This document shows, piece after piece, positions 37,023 through 47,114 of a DNA stretch of 64,000 bases (positions are counted from its first letter, which is position 1; each line of letters opens with the position of its first letter). The position numbers and the translations under genes were made by a program. The DNA is taken from NCBI GenBank assembly GCA_963796565.1, contig CAWCMA010000008.1:186001-250000 (forward strand), in the 5' to 3' direction. The stretch comes from JAKAVN01 sp963796565. GTDB lineage: Bacteria; Desulfobacterota; Binatia; Binatales; Binataceae. Under the pieces are notes generated by a model. The model worked only from the letters and a program-made list of their open reading frames with translations. It did not search any database and was not told where the DNA came from.

Positions 37023-38000
37023 ATGGCGGTGACCAGACAGTCTAATAGCGCGGTCAACGATTTTGGCTATCGGAGCTTTACGCTGGGCGGCTTCGGCTTC
37101 GAGCGCGACGAGTATTTCGCGCACGTCACGTGGCCGGGCGGAACTCATTCGATGCCGGTGGACCAATTCCTGCGCGCGATGATTCGCGATCTGGCCTGGA
37201 GCTTCTTTTACGGCACGGTCAATTTCGACAATGTCTTCGGCACCACTAATCATTACGGCAACGTCGACGTCTTTGCCGGGCTCTACAACAGCGGCTACCG
37301 CAAGCAGAACCGGCAGCACGTCGAGAATTTCAAGAGCGATGACGTAAAGGCCATGTTCGAGACGCTCCTGGAGGACTGGACCAACGAGGGCTTCGACCCA
37401 TTCGCCGCGCCGCAGGAGACCGGCAGCGCATTCGGCCCCAAGCACGGCAGCAACAGCAAGGCGATCACGCGCAAACGCCTGACTGCCAAGCGGATGGTCG
37501 GGATGAAGGACGACATTCCGTTGCGCTCCGACGGGACCGGCAATCCGGTCAATCGTCAACTCGCCGACGTTGCGCAGGACCAGCCCGAGATGCATGCCGA
37601 GCCGGGCTTTGAGAACGAAGTGCACGCCTTCAATTTCTTCGGCTACGTGTCGCGCTCGGACGTCACCTGGAATCCGTCGGTGTGCGCGGCGGTCAAGGAC
37701 AGTCTCATCTGCGCGACCACTGAGGAGTACATCCTGCCGGTCATCCACGGCAACGACCGCGTCGAGTGGTTCGTGCAGTTGAGCGACGAGATTCAATGGG
37801 ACGTGAGCGACCGCGACACCGGTGAACCGCGAGCGCGGGTGGTGATGAAGGCGGGCGACGTCTCGGCGATGCCGGCCGACATCCGACATCAGGGCTATTC
37901 GCCCAAACGCTCGATCCTGCTGGTGTGGGAGAACAACGACGCGCAGTTGCCCGAGCTGTATGCCAAGAAGCGTCTGAAATCGAACCCGGTGGATTTTTAG
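37023..38000 (+). CDS. hapD: hydroquinone 1,2-dioxygenase large (beta) subunit, HapD-like
   Basis: 325 residues, matching the usual size of about 340. Family blocks are intact: RSFTLGGFGFERDEYFAHV, WPGGTHSMPVDQFLRAMIRD, FFYGTVNFDNVFGTTNHYG, ETLLEDWTNEGFDPFAAP, FGYVSRSDVTWNPSV and HGNDRVEWFVQLSDEI. A late ADIRHQGYSPKRS supplies a further His. The enzyme is the type III-like Fe(II) dioxygenase of the 4-nitrophenol/4-hydroxyacetophenone hydroquinone branch. The ATG follows AGGAGG at 8 bases. With HapC upstream and the dehydrogenase downstream, the gene order is that of known hap/pnp clusters. Confidence 0.93.
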   Translation: MAVTRQSNSAVNDFGYRSFTLGGFGFERDEYFAHVTWPGGTHSMPVDQFLRAMIRDLAWSFFYGTVNFDNVFGTTNHYGNVDVFAGLYNSGYRKQNRQHVENFKSDDVKAMFETLLEDWTNEGFDPFAAPQETGSAFGPKHGSNSKAITRKRLTAKRMVGMKDDIPLRSDGTGNPVNRQLADVAQDQPEMHAEPGFENEVHAFNFFGYVSRSDVTWNPSVCAAVKDSLICATTEEYILPVIHGNDRVEWFVQLSDEIQWDVSDRDTGEPRARVVMKAGDVSAMPADIRHQGYSPKRSILLVWENNDAQLPELYAKKRLKSNPVDF

Positions 38001-38051
38001 CCTGAGTTACTAATGCGGTTACGAACATTTTAGCACTCGCCTGTGCTGCCT

Positions 38052-38095
38052 CATCCTTCGCCTGCGCCCGCAGACTCGCTTCGCTCAGGATGGCG
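38052..38095. repeat. REP-like intergenic element, copy 2
   Basis: CATCC...GGATG flanks GACTCGCTTCGCTCA, an imperfect inverted repeat inside the 124-base gap between hapD and the dehydrogenase gene. Its GACTCGC...CGCTCAGGAT core is shared with 28707-28731. Confidence 0.4.
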
Positions 38096-38124
38096 GTGAT
38101 TTAATAAAGGACCGGAAATAAAAT

Positions 38125-39594
38125 ATGCAGTTGCAGAACAAACTATTCATCGCGGGCGAATTCGTCGAGGCCGAGGCGCGCGGCAGAATTGAAGTATTCA
38201 ATCCGCACGACAACTCGAAAATCGCCGATGTCGCGGAAGCCCGAGAGGCTGATATCGACAAGGCGGTCGCGGCCGCGGCCAAAGCGTTTCCCGCCTGGCG
38301 GGCGCTCGCTGCGGCTGATCGCGGACGGTTGCTGCTCAAGCTCGCCGACGCGATCGAAGCCCATACAGAAGAACTCGCCCACGTCGAATCGATCGACACC
38401 GGTCATCCGATCCGCGACACGCGGATGCTCGACGTGCCGCGCACTGCCGCGACCTTCCGCTACTTCGGCGGGATGGCCGACAAGCTTCAGGGGCGCCTGG
38501 TCCCGGTGGACCCTGGGTTTCTCAACTACGTCGAGCACGAACCGCTGGGCGTGGTGGGACAGGTTGTGCCGTGGAATTTTCCGATCATGTTTACGAGCTG
38601 GAAGATGGGGCCGGCGCTGGCCGCCGGCAATTGCGTGGTGCTGAAGCCGGCCGAGCTGACGCCGCTCAGCTCGCTCAAGATCGCGGAACTGGTGCGCGAG
38701 GTCGGCTTTCCGCCCGGCGTGGTCAATATCCTGCCCGGCTACGGGAACATTGCGGGCCAGTACCTCGCCGAGCATCCGCAGGTCCAGAAAATCGCATTCA
38801 CCGGATCCACCGCGACCGGGCGCAGAATCGTGCAAGCCTCCTCGGGCAACCTCAAGCGGGTCCAACTCGAGCTCGGTGGCAAGGGTGCAAACATCGTGTT
38901 CGACGACGCTGACCTGGACGCGGCACTCAACGGCAGCGCGTTCGCGATTTTTCACAACCAGGGCCAGGCCTGTATCGCGGGTTCGCGCCTGCTGCTGCAC
39001 GAAAGCATCGCCGACAGGTTTCTTGACCGCTTCTTGAAACTCGCGGCTTCGATCAAGCTCGGCAATCCGCTCGATCCGCAGACCGAGATGGGGCCGCTGA
39101 CTTCGCTCGCGCATCGCGATCGCGTGCTTTCTTATTGTAAGGTCGCGCGCGAAGAGGGCGGCGAAATCCTGCTCGGCGGCAAGGCTCCCGCCGACGCGGA
39201 ACTGGCGAAGGGATGCTACGTGATGCCGACCGTGGTGCGCGCGCGGCCCAGGGATCGCGTCTGCCAGGAGGAGGTCTTCGGGCCCTTCGTGACGGTCACC
39301 ACGTTCAAGGACGAAGCGGAAGTCATCGCCGTCGCCAACGACACGGTATATGGCCTCGGTGGCGGGCTATGGACCACCAACCTTTCGCGCGCGCATCGCG
39401 TGGCCCGGCAGATCATAACCGGGATGGTTTGGATAAATTGCTACAAGCGCGCCAACCCGGGATCGCCGTTCGGCGGCGTGCGCAGCTCCGGCTACGGTCG
39501 CGACCTCGGGATCGAGTCGATGGAAGAATACACCAGTCCTAAGTCGGTGTGGGTCAACGTGGACGCCAAGCTTCCGGCGTACTATCAGCGTTGA
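38125..39594 (+). CDS. hapE: 4-hydroxymuconic semialdehyde dehydrogenase (HapE-like aldehyde dehydrogenase)
   Basis: 489 residues, full-length NAD(P)-dependent aldehyde dehydrogenase. Seen: VVPWNFPIMFTSWKMGPALA (nucleotide-binding loop), FTGSTATGRRI, general-base Glu in LELGGKGANIVFDDAD, catalytic Cys in QGQACIAGSRLLL, and EEVFGPFVTV. Sequence alone does not fix the substrate. Its place after hapCD, as in the hap and pnp clusters, makes oxidation of 4-hydroxymuconic semialdehyde to maleylacetate the best assignment. AAAGGA lies before the ATG. Confidence 0.88.
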   Translation: MQLQNKLFIAGEFVEAEARGRIEVFNPHDNSKIADVAEAREADIDKAVAAAAKAFPAWRALAAADRGRLLLKLADAIEAHTEELAHVESIDTGHPIRDTRMLDVPRTAATFRYFGGMADKLQGRLVPVDPGFLNYVEHEPLGVVGQVVPWNFPIMFTSWKMGPALAAGNCVVLKPAELTPLSSLKIAELVREVGFPPGVVNILPGYGNIAGQYLAEHPQVQKIAFTGSTATGRRIVQASSGNLKRVQLELGGKGANIVFDDADLDAALNGSAFAIFHNQGQACIAGSRLLLHESIADRFLDRFLKLAASIKLGNPLDPQTEMGPLTSLAHRDRVLSYCKVAREEGGEILLGGKAPADAELAKGCYVMPTVVRARPRDRVCQEEVFGPFVTVTTFKDEAEVIAVANDTVYGLGGGLWTTNLSRAHRVARQIITGMVWINCYKRANPGSPFGGVRSSGYGRDLGIESMEEYTSPKSVWVNVDAKLPAYYQR

Positions 39595-39604
39595 CGCGAC
39601 TGCG

Positions 39605-40483
39605 ATGGCGCTGATTCTCGAGCTTGCGACGGCGATCCGCGAATTCGTCCGCGACGGCGACACGGTTGCGATGGAGGGGTTCACCCATCTGATTCCATCG
39701 GCCGCCGGTCATGAGATCATCCGCCAGCGGCGGCGCGACCTGACGCTGGTGCGGATGACCCCCGACCTCATCTACGACCAGCTCATCGGGATGGGATGCG
39801 CGCGCAAGCTGGTATTCTCGTGGGGCGGCAATCCGGGCGTCGGTTCGCTTCATCGGCTGCGCGACGCGATCGAGCACGGATGGCCGCGGCCGCTCGAAAT
39901 CGAAGAGCACAGCCATGCCGGAATGGCCACGGCGTACGCGGCGGGCGCGTCCAATCTTCCCTTCGGCGTCCTGCGCGGATACCTCGGGTCCGACCTGCCC
40001 AAGTACAATCCGCGGATAAAATTCATCGCCTGTCCGTTCACTGGTGAGCGGCTCGCCGCAGTGCCGGCGATTCGCCCCGACGTCGCCGTGATTCACGCGC
40101 AGCAGGCGGATCGCAAAGGCAACGTGCTGCTGTGGGGCATCGTGGGAGTTCAGAAGGAAGTCGTGATGACGGCGCGGCGCGCGATCGTCACGGTCGAGGA
40201 GATCGTCGAGCGGCTCGAGGCGCGGGCGAACTCCGTGGTGCTGCCGGGTTGGGTGGTCAGCGCCGTGTGCGAAGTCCGAGGCGGCGCTTTCCCGTCGTAC
40301 GCGCTGGGCTATTACCATCGCGACAATTCCTTTTATCAGCGATGGGACCGTATCGCGCGCGAGCGCCAGGGCTTTACCGATTGGATCGAGCGCCACGTGC
40401 TGGGGACCGCGGACTTCGCGGAGTTTCGGCGCAGCCTCGCTCCGGCGGGGGGCGAAAAGCTGAACCGGTCGTCCGATGGCTGA
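39605..40483 (+). CDS. catI: 3-oxoadipate CoA-transferase subunit A, CatI-like
   Basis: 292 residues. CoA-transferase family I alpha-subunit features: DGDTVAMEGFTHLIPSAAGH, IRQRRRDLTLVRMTPDLIYD, FSWGGNPGVGSLHRLRD and VQKEVVMTARRAIVTVEEIV. It resembles the CatI/GctA branch rather than short PcaI. It starts 10 bases after the dehydrogenase stop and overlaps subunit B by eight bases, so the genes are one transcript. Together the subunits move CoA from succinyl-CoA to 3-oxoadipate. Other short beta-keto acids are possible substrates. Confidence 0.87.
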   Translation: MALILELATAIREFVRDGDTVAMEGFTHLIPSAAGHEIIRQRRRDLTLVRMTPDLIYDQLIGMGCARKLVFSWGGNPGVGSLHRLRDAIEHGWPRPLEIEEHSHAGMATAYAAGASNLPFGVLRGYLGSDLPKYNPRIKFIACPFTGERLAAVPAIRPDVAVIHAQQADRKGNVLLWGIVGVQKEVVMTARRAIVTVEEIVERLEARANSVVLPGWVVSAVCEVRGGAFPSYALGYYHRDNSFYQRWDRIARERQGFTDWIERHVLGTADFAEFRRSLAPAGGEKLNRSSDG

Positions 40484-41255
40484 ACTTAAATACAGCGCCG
40501 ACGAGATGATGACGGTCGCGGCCTCGCGCATGCTGCGCAACGGAGCGGTATGCTTCGTGGGTATCGGGTTGCCGAGCGCGGCAGCCAACCTGGCGCGGCT
40601 CACCCATGCGCCCGAGACAGTGCTGATTTACGAATCAGGAACGATCGGCGCGAAACCGAGCGTGCTGCCGCTCTCGATTGGCGACGGAGAGTTGGCCGAG
40701 ACCGCTGACACCGTGGTCTCGATCGCGGAGATTTTCGCCTACTGGCTGCAAGGTTGCCGGGTGGACGTCGGCTTTTTGGGCGCCGCCCAGATCGATCGCT
40801 TCGCCAATCTCAACACCACCGTGGTCGGCGACTATCGCTCGCCTCAAGTGCGGCTGCCGGGCGCCGGCGGCGCGGCCGAGATCGCTTGCAGCGCGCGCGA
40901 GGTGTTGATCATGCTGCGCCAGAGCAAGCGCGCCTTTGTCGCGAAACTCGACTTCGTTACTTCGGCCGGGTACCTCGAAGGCGGCGACAGCCGGGGAAAA
41001 CTCGGCATGCCCGGCCGCGGCCCCAGCGCCGTGATAACCGACCTGGGAATTCTCACGCCTGATGCGCTGACCAAAGAGCTTACGCTCACCAGCCTGCATC
41101 CCGGAGTCACGACCGAGGAAGTGATTGCGGCAACCGGATGGCCGCTCAAGGTCGCGGCTAACCTGGCGCATACCGCGCCGCCGTCGGCCGCCGAGTTGGC
41201 GGTGTTGCGCGATCTGAACGAACGCACTGCGCGAGCGCACGCGACGGACGCATGA
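40476..41255 (+). CDS. catJ: 3-oxoadipate CoA-transferase subunit B, CatJ-like
   Basis: 259 residues. The active-site Glu is Glu53 in LIYESGTIGA, the beta-subunit signature of family I CoA transferases. The oxyanion-loop region GIGLPSAAANLA and GFLGAAQIDRFANLNTTVVG are also present. The ATG lies inside the end of subunit A (eight-base overlap). The CatI/CatJ pair acts after maleylacetate has been reduced to 3-oxoadipate and hands 3-oxoadipyl-CoA to the thiolase two genes downstream. Confidence 0.88.
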   Translation: MAELKYSADEMMTVAASRMLRNGAVCFVGIGLPSAAANLARLTHAPETVLIYESGTIGAKPSVLPLSIGDGELAETADTVVSIAEIFAYWLQGCRVDVGFLGAAQIDRFANLNTTVVGDYRSPQVRLPGAGGAAEIACSAREVLIMLRQSKRAFVAKLDFVTSAGYLEGGDSRGKLGMPGRGPSAVITDLGILTPDALTKELTLTSLHPGVTTEEVIAATGWPLKVAANLAHTAPPSAAELAVLRDLNERTARAHATDA

Positions 41256-41297
41256 CGTTGCGGCGAAACTCCTTATCGGCAAAGACGAGAGTGCGCG

Positions 41298-42230
41298 ATG
41301 AAAACACTGACTGAAAACGGGCTCACGGCGGCTGCGCTGGCGCGACTTGCCAAGGCGCCCAATCCACGTATGAAAGAAATCATGGCTTCTCTCATCCGCC
41401 ATCTGCACGGCTTCGTCCGCGAGACCAGACTGACGCCCGCAGAATGGAAGACGGGAATCGAATTTCTGACCGACGTTGGCCACATCACCGACGACAAGCG
41501 CCAGGAGTTCATCCTGCTCTCCGACACGCTTGGCGTAAGTGCGATGGTGGACCTGGTGCGGCATTCGCGCCTCGGCGAGCACGGCACCGATTCGAGCCTC
41601 TTGGGGCCATTTTATCGCGACGGGGCGCCGGAGCAGCCGCTCGGTGCCAGTATCGCGGGCGACACTCCGGGAGAGGCGATTATGTTGCGCGGACGGGTGA
41701 CGGACGCGCGCGGGCGGCCGCTCGCCGATGCGCTGCTGGACGTGTGGCAGGCGGCGCCCAACGGCAAATACGACATCCAGGACGAGCATCAGGCGGGGAT
41801 GAACCTGCGCGGCAGGTTCCGCACCGGCGCCGACGGGCGCTACGAGTTCCGCTCGGTCAAACCGAAAAGCTACCCCGTGCCGGACGACGGCCCGGTGGGA
41901 GTTCTGCTGCGCGCGCAAGGACGCCATCCGTACCGTCCGGCGCATATACACTTCATAGTCACCGCCGACGGCTACGAGCCACTGATTACCGCACTGTATA
42001 TTGCCGACGATACCTACATAGAATCGGACGCAGTATTCGGCGCCAAACAATCCCTGACCGTCGGCTACCATAAGGGCCGTGTGGCGAACGGCAGGGGCGA
42101 ACGGACGCCGGACGCGATAGAATTCGATTTCACGCTTGTGGCCGCCGCCAAAGAGCCGCGCTCGCGACGGCCTCGGCCGGCGCGGGTGGCGCGGCCCGCG
42201 GCGCGATCCGGGCAGCATCAGGCAATTTGA
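41298..42230 (+). CDS. intradiol ring-cleavage dioxygenase, hydroxyquinol 1,2-dioxygenase-like
   Basis: 310 residues. An N-terminal Dioxygenase_N helical domain (about residues 15-105) is followed by the intradiol beta-barrel. Fe(III) ligands are visible: Tyr in LLGPFYRDGAPEQP, Tyr in KSYPVPDDGPVG, and two His in HPYRPAHIHFIV. The YPVPDDGPVG form and the pathway context favour hydroxyquinol (1,2,4-benzenetriol) over catechol; the product is then maleylacetate. The C-terminal 25 residues are basic and Pro/Arg rich. It lies between the CoA transferase and thiolase genes in the same operon. Confidence 0.87.
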   Translation: MKTLTENGLTAAALARLAKAPNPRMKEIMASLIRHLHGFVRETRLTPAEWKTGIEFLTDVGHITDDKRQEFILLSDTLGVSAMVDLVRHSRLGEHGTDSSLLGPFYRDGAPEQPLGASIAGDTPGEAIMLRGRVTDARGRPLADALLDVWQAAPNGKYDIQDEHQAGMNLRGRFRTGADGRYEFRSVKPKSYPVPDDGPVGVLLRAQGRHPYRPAHIHFIVTADGYEPLITALYIADDTYIESDAVFGAKQSLTVGYHKGRVANGRGERTPDAIEFDFTLVAAAKEPRSRRPRPARVARPAARSGQHQAI

Positions 42231-42254
42231 GGCAATTTGAAGAAGGACGGAGAA

Positions 42255-43457
<1,203 letters not shown>

Positions 43458-43511
43458 CATCGAAAAGGCAGCCGCTCTGACGAGGATTGATTCCAGCGTG
43501 GAGATTCGGAT

Positions 43512-44591
43512 ATGGCGAGCACATCAGAAATCGACATTGAAAAGACGAAGAAGACCGCCGAGCACGTTTTCGGCATGCTGGGTGGTGCTTTGGCTTCGGC
43601 GATGATCTATCTAGGCGACCGGATGGGGCTCTATGGGGCATTGAATGGCGCGGGTGCGATGACCAGCGAAGAGCTGGCGCGCAAGACCGGATTGCACGAG
43701 CGGTGGGTTCGCGAATGGCTCTATGCACAGGCAGCGGCCAACCTTATCGACTACAAGGGCGACCAACGTTTTGAGCTGAGCCCCGAGAGCGCGTTGGTTT
43801 TGGCGAACGAGAACAGTTCCTTCTTTCTCGCCGGTGGATTCTGTGCGCTGCCGCAGCAGATGGCGGTGCTCAATCTGCTTCCCGCTTCATTCAAGAGCGG
43901 TATGGGACTGACCTTCGACCAACTCGGCCCTGAAGTGAATCGCGGCGTCGAGCGGCTGCTGGCTCCGTGGTTCCGCACCCAGCTCGTCCCGAACGCGCTG
44001 CCGAAGCTCGATGGAGTCGTCGCCAAGCTACAGAGCGGGGCCAAAATCGCGGATGTTGGATGCGGCTCCGGAGTCGCACTGATCGAGATGGCGAAGGCCT
44101 ATCCGCGATCTAACTTCCACGGCTACGATATTGCGAAGATCGCGCTCGCCCGCGCATCAGAGAACGCGAAGCAGGCAGCCGTTACGAACATTATTTTTCA
44201 CAATGCGAGCGTCGATCCGCTCCCCGGTGATGCCAGTCACGATTTCATCACGACCTTCGATTGCTTGCACGATATGACGCGGCCGGACCTTGTGATGCAG
44301 GCGATTCGCAAGGCGATCAAGCCCGACGGCACCTGGCTAATCGCGGACATTCACGGCCAACCGACGTTCGAGCAAAACCTCAAGGAAAATCCGCTTGCGC
44401 AATTGATGTACGGAGTCTCGGTTCTCTGTTGCATGTCCTCGGCGTTGTCGGAACCGGGCGGCCTGGGACTCGGCACGCTTGGATTCCCTGAACCGGTTGC
44501 GCGTAAGATGACGGCGGAAGCAGGCTTCACGCGCTTTACCACACGCGATTTCGAGAATCCGATTAACGCCTATTACGAGGTGCGTCCGTAA
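43512..44591 (+). CDS. winged-helix plus class I SAM methyltransferase (Rv2258c-like)
   Basis: 359 residues. The N-terminal 100 residues are a winged-helix dimerisation domain (SEELARKTGLHERWVREWL), as in O-methyltransferases. The C-terminal half is a class I fold with AKIADVGCGSGVALIEMAKA, NFHGYDIAKIALARA, DFITTFDCLHDMTRPDLVM and IKPDGTWLIADIHG. It begins 54 bases after the thiolase stop on the same strand and may be co-transcribed with the aromatic genes. Known relatives have few confirmed substrates. A role in methylating or detoxifying phenolics is possible but unproven. Confidence 0.85.
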   Translation: MASTSEIDIEKTKKTAEHVFGMLGGALASAMIYLGDRMGLYGALNGAGAMTSEELARKTGLHERWVREWLYAQAAANLIDYKGDQRFELSPESALVLANENSSFFLAGGFCALPQQMAVLNLLPASFKSGMGLTFDQLGPEVNRGVERLLAPWFRTQLVPNALPKLDGVVAKLQSGAKIADVGCGSGVALIEMAKAYPRSNFHGYDIAKIALARASENAKQAAVTNIIFHNASVDPLPGDASHDFITTFDCLHDMTRPDLVMQAIRKAIKPDGTWLIADIHGQPTFEQNLKENPLAQLMYGVSVLCCMSSALSEPGGLGLGTLGFPEPVARKMTAEAGFTRFTTRDFENPINAYYEVRP

Positions 44592-44630
44592 CCCCTGGCC
44601 CTCGCGCCATGCCGGGGCCTTCGCGTCCTG

Positions 44631-45860
44631 CTAGATCTCGTTGGCGCGCGCGACGCGGCCCAGCCATTCGGCGCTCGGCTTGACCGTGCGGCGCTGCGTT
44701 TCACGATCGATCGCGATCAGGCCGAATTTCGGATGATAGCCGAATAGCCATTCGAAGTTGTCGAAGGTCGACCAGTAGAAGTACCCGCGCACGTCTATCT
44801 TGTCGCTAATGCATCGCGCGACCCCCGCCATCGCACGCTTGATGAAGGCGATTCTCCGCGTATCGTCGTCGGTGGCGACGCCGTTTTCGGTCACGATGAT
44901 TGGCAACTGAGTACTGGCGCTCGCATAGCGAATTGTCGCCTCGAGGGCCTCGGGCCAGAACTCGTAGCCCATCTGGGTGAATTCGACTCCAGTTTCCGGG
45001 GGCAACATGCCGTGTGGGCCGAACCGCTGGCGTGCATAGCATTGCACTCCGATGAAGTCATCGTGCCGCGCTGCTTCGAGAAATATATCTTCGGCGTCGC
45101 GCCGAGCGCGGTCGCGAAGATGCTCGCCGCCAGCCACCGCCTGCATATCCCTCATCGCAAGCGTCATCCCGACCGGGAACTTGCCCGGGCCGGCGCGCAA
45201 TGCCTGGACGCCGAGGCGGTGAGCTTCCAATAACACGTCGCGCGATCGGGCGCGCACGCAGAACGGGAAGCTTGAGAACATCTTCGGTTCGACGCCCAGC
45301 GCACGTGCCGCCGCCGCCCGCATCGGTGAGCGCAGGATCGTCTCGTCACTGTGAAGGATTCCCGTCTGATGCAGGTAGACTCCAAGATTGAGTTCGTTGA
45401 TGGTGCAGGCCACGTCCACCAGGTCGCCGAGGTGGCCTACGGTGCGTTCACAATAGCGCGCGAACAGCCGCGCGGTCTCGCGGGATTCCCATGCGCCGCG
45501 CGCCGCCAGCCAGCGTGGCGAGGTGAAATGATGTAGCGTCACCACCGCCTTGAGCCCGCTTTGCCGGCAGGCCGCGAGCATCCTGCGATAGTGCTCCAGT
45601 TGCGCGAGCGAAAATTCACCCTCCTCGGGTTCGATACGCGCCCATTCGATCGAGAATCGGTACGCGTTGAAGCCGAGCGCCGCAAGCAACGCCATATCGT
45701 CCGCATAGCGATGGTAGTGGTCGCAAGCGTCACCGGAGGATTCGGTATAAATGGTGCTATCGAGATGTTCGAGCAGCCACGAATCGCAGTTTATATTGCC
45801 ACCCTCGACCTGATGCGCCGCCGTCGCCGTGCCCCAGAGAAACCCGCTCGGAAATTTCAT
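44631..45860 (-). CDS. glycoside hydrolase family 1 protein (beta-glucosidase-like)
   Basis: 409 residues. GH1 features: start FPSGFLWGTATAAHQVEGGN, YRFSIEWARIEPEEG, TLHHFTSPRWL, nucleophile Glu in IIVTENGVATDDDTRR, and YFYWSTFDNFEW. The acid/base motif is TINELN instead of the usual T-x-NEP: the Glu is kept, the Pro is not. Somewhat shorter than typical (about 440-450). No signal peptide. It is the last gene of a minus-strand operon behind an MGDG-synthase-like glycosyltransferase (30-base gap) and an LpxH-like phosphoesterase, so a lipid or cell-envelope glycoside may be the substrate. Confidence 0.88.
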   Translation of the reverse strand: MKFPSGFLWGTATAAHQVEGGNINCDSWLLEHLDSTIYTESSGDACDHYHRYADDMALLAALGFNAYRFSIEWARIEPEEGEFSLAQLEHYRRMLAACRQSGLKAVVTLHHFTSPRWLAARGAWESRETARLFARYCERTVGHLGDLVDVACTINELNLGVYLHQTGILHSDETILRSPMRAAAARALGVEPKMFSSFPFCVRARSRDVLLEAHRLGVQALRAGPGKFPVGMTLAMRDMQAVAGGEHLRDRARRDAEDIFLEAARHDDFIGVQCYARQRFGPHGMLPPETGVEFTQMGYEFWPEALEATIRYASASTQLPIIVTENGVATDDDTRRIAFIKRAMAGVARCISDKIDVRGYFYWSTFDNFEWLFGYHPKFGLIAIDRETQRRTVKPSAEWLGRVARANEI

Positions 45861-45890
45861 AGTCAGGGCGCCCTCCCAGGCACCGTCCTA

Positions 45891-47114
45891 TCAGGCCAGC
45901 GCTTGGAATGCAGCGGGCTCGGATTCGCCGCGCGCCGCGGCGATGAGCGCCTCGAGCAGATCGGGGATTTCGAAGACGGCGCGATTGTGGAGCGCGTCGA
46001 CACGGGCGCGAAAGTGCGCGAAGCGCTGCGGGTCGAGCATCTGGCTGATTGCTGCCACGACTTCGTTGAACGAGCGCACCACCACTCCCAACTGATGCTG
46101 CTCGATCCATTCGGTATTGTAACGCTCTTGTACCATGGTTCGGGCGTTGCGCTCGACGATCACCGGCAGATCCATCACCAGTGCCTCGCTGAGGCTGCCG
46201 GGGCCGGGCTTGCCGACGAAGTAGTCAGACAATTGCATAAGCCGCGCGATCTCTGGTGTGAAGCCTTCGACGTGGCACGGAAACGGCAGCTTCATCGCCG
46301 AAAGCTGCTCGCGCAGGCGCTGATTGTGGCCGCACAAAAAGATGAGCTGGGTTTTCACCGCGGCCTCGGCCACGCGCCGCGCAATCGTCAGCATACGGCG
46401 CGAGCCGAATCCTCCGAACATCACCAGGCCGGTGGGCAGGTCGGGACGCAATCCGAGCCCGCAGCGTTCCTGTTCGCGGCTGATATCCAATCGGCGATAA
46501 AACTCGGGCCTTACGATCATGCCGGAAGTGCGGAGCACGCGTCCTGGCGGATAATTCATCGCCTTCGCCTGTTCGGCCGCTTTTGCGGTGCCGCAGATTA
46601 GATATTGGGCCTGGCGTTCGATCCAGAAATGAGGCGGACAGTCGGCGAGGTCGGTAAGGATGGTGACCATCGGTGTCGCCGGCCGATTTCGTTCGCGGTC
46701 CGCGCGGCGCAGGCCCTCGAAGATCGCACGATTGAAATTAGGTATCAGCGACACGACCAGGTCGGGTCGCCGCTCCTCCCAGTAGCGGAACAGTAACGCC
46801 ACATTGCGCGGGTGCATTCGGCGAATCAGAAACTGGATGGCGCGAAGCATCGGCCCGGTTCCAATAGTCAGTCCATACTTGAGCATTCGGTTGTACAGAT
46901 CCTCGACTCGGACGCCGGTCAGTCGATGAAAAACGTCGATCGGTTCCAATATGTCGCGCAGGTTCACCATCCGGATTTGCCAGCCGCGCTGTTGCTGGTC
47001 GGCCAGCGTCTTAAGGGCGGTTGCGGAGGCGCGATGACCTCCGCCGGCATCGAAAAAGATTAGATCGATTCGTGCGTCGCGCCTCACTGCGGGCAAAGCG
47101 CGCGCGACGGTCAT
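45891..47114 (-). CDS. MGDG synthase/GT28-type glycosyltransferase
   Basis: 407 residues from the ATG at 47114, which overlaps the stop of the upstream gene as ATGA. The N-terminal domain has LIFFDAGGGHRASATALKTL, the MGDG_synth signature. The C-terminal Rossmann domain has LVMFGGFGSRRMLTIARRVA and the UDP-sugar loop VGKPGPGSLSEALVMDLPVI. Enzymes of this group move a hexose from UDP-sugar to diacylglycerol at the inner membrane surface, or belong to the related MurG group. The acceptor is not certain. Confidence 0.85.
   Translation of the reverse strand: MTVARALPAVRRDARIDLIFFDAGGGHRASATALKTLADQQQRGWQIRMVNLRDILEPIDVFHRLTGVRVEDLYNRMLKYGLTIGTGPMLRAIQFLIRRMHPRNVALLFRYWEERRPDLVVSLIPNFNRAIFEGLRRADRERNRPATPMVTILTDLADCPPHFWIERQAQYLICGTAKAAEQAKAMNYPPGRVLRTSGMIVRPEFYRRLDISREQERCGLGLRPDLPTGLVMFGGFGSRRMLTIARRVAEAAVKTQLIFLCGHNQRLREQLSAMKLPFPCHVEGFTPEIARLMQLSDYFVGKPGPGSLSEALVMDLPVIVERNARTMVQERYNTEWIEQHQLGVVVRSFNEVVAAISQMLDPQRFAHFRARVDALHNRAVFEIPDLLEALIAAARGESEPAAFQALA

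Noticed and set aside
40635..42218. A 527-codon minus-strand frame opposite CatJ and the intradiol dioxygenase genes
   Set aside because: Both plus-strand genes have catalytic motifs in place; the antisense product is low-complexity and resembles no family.
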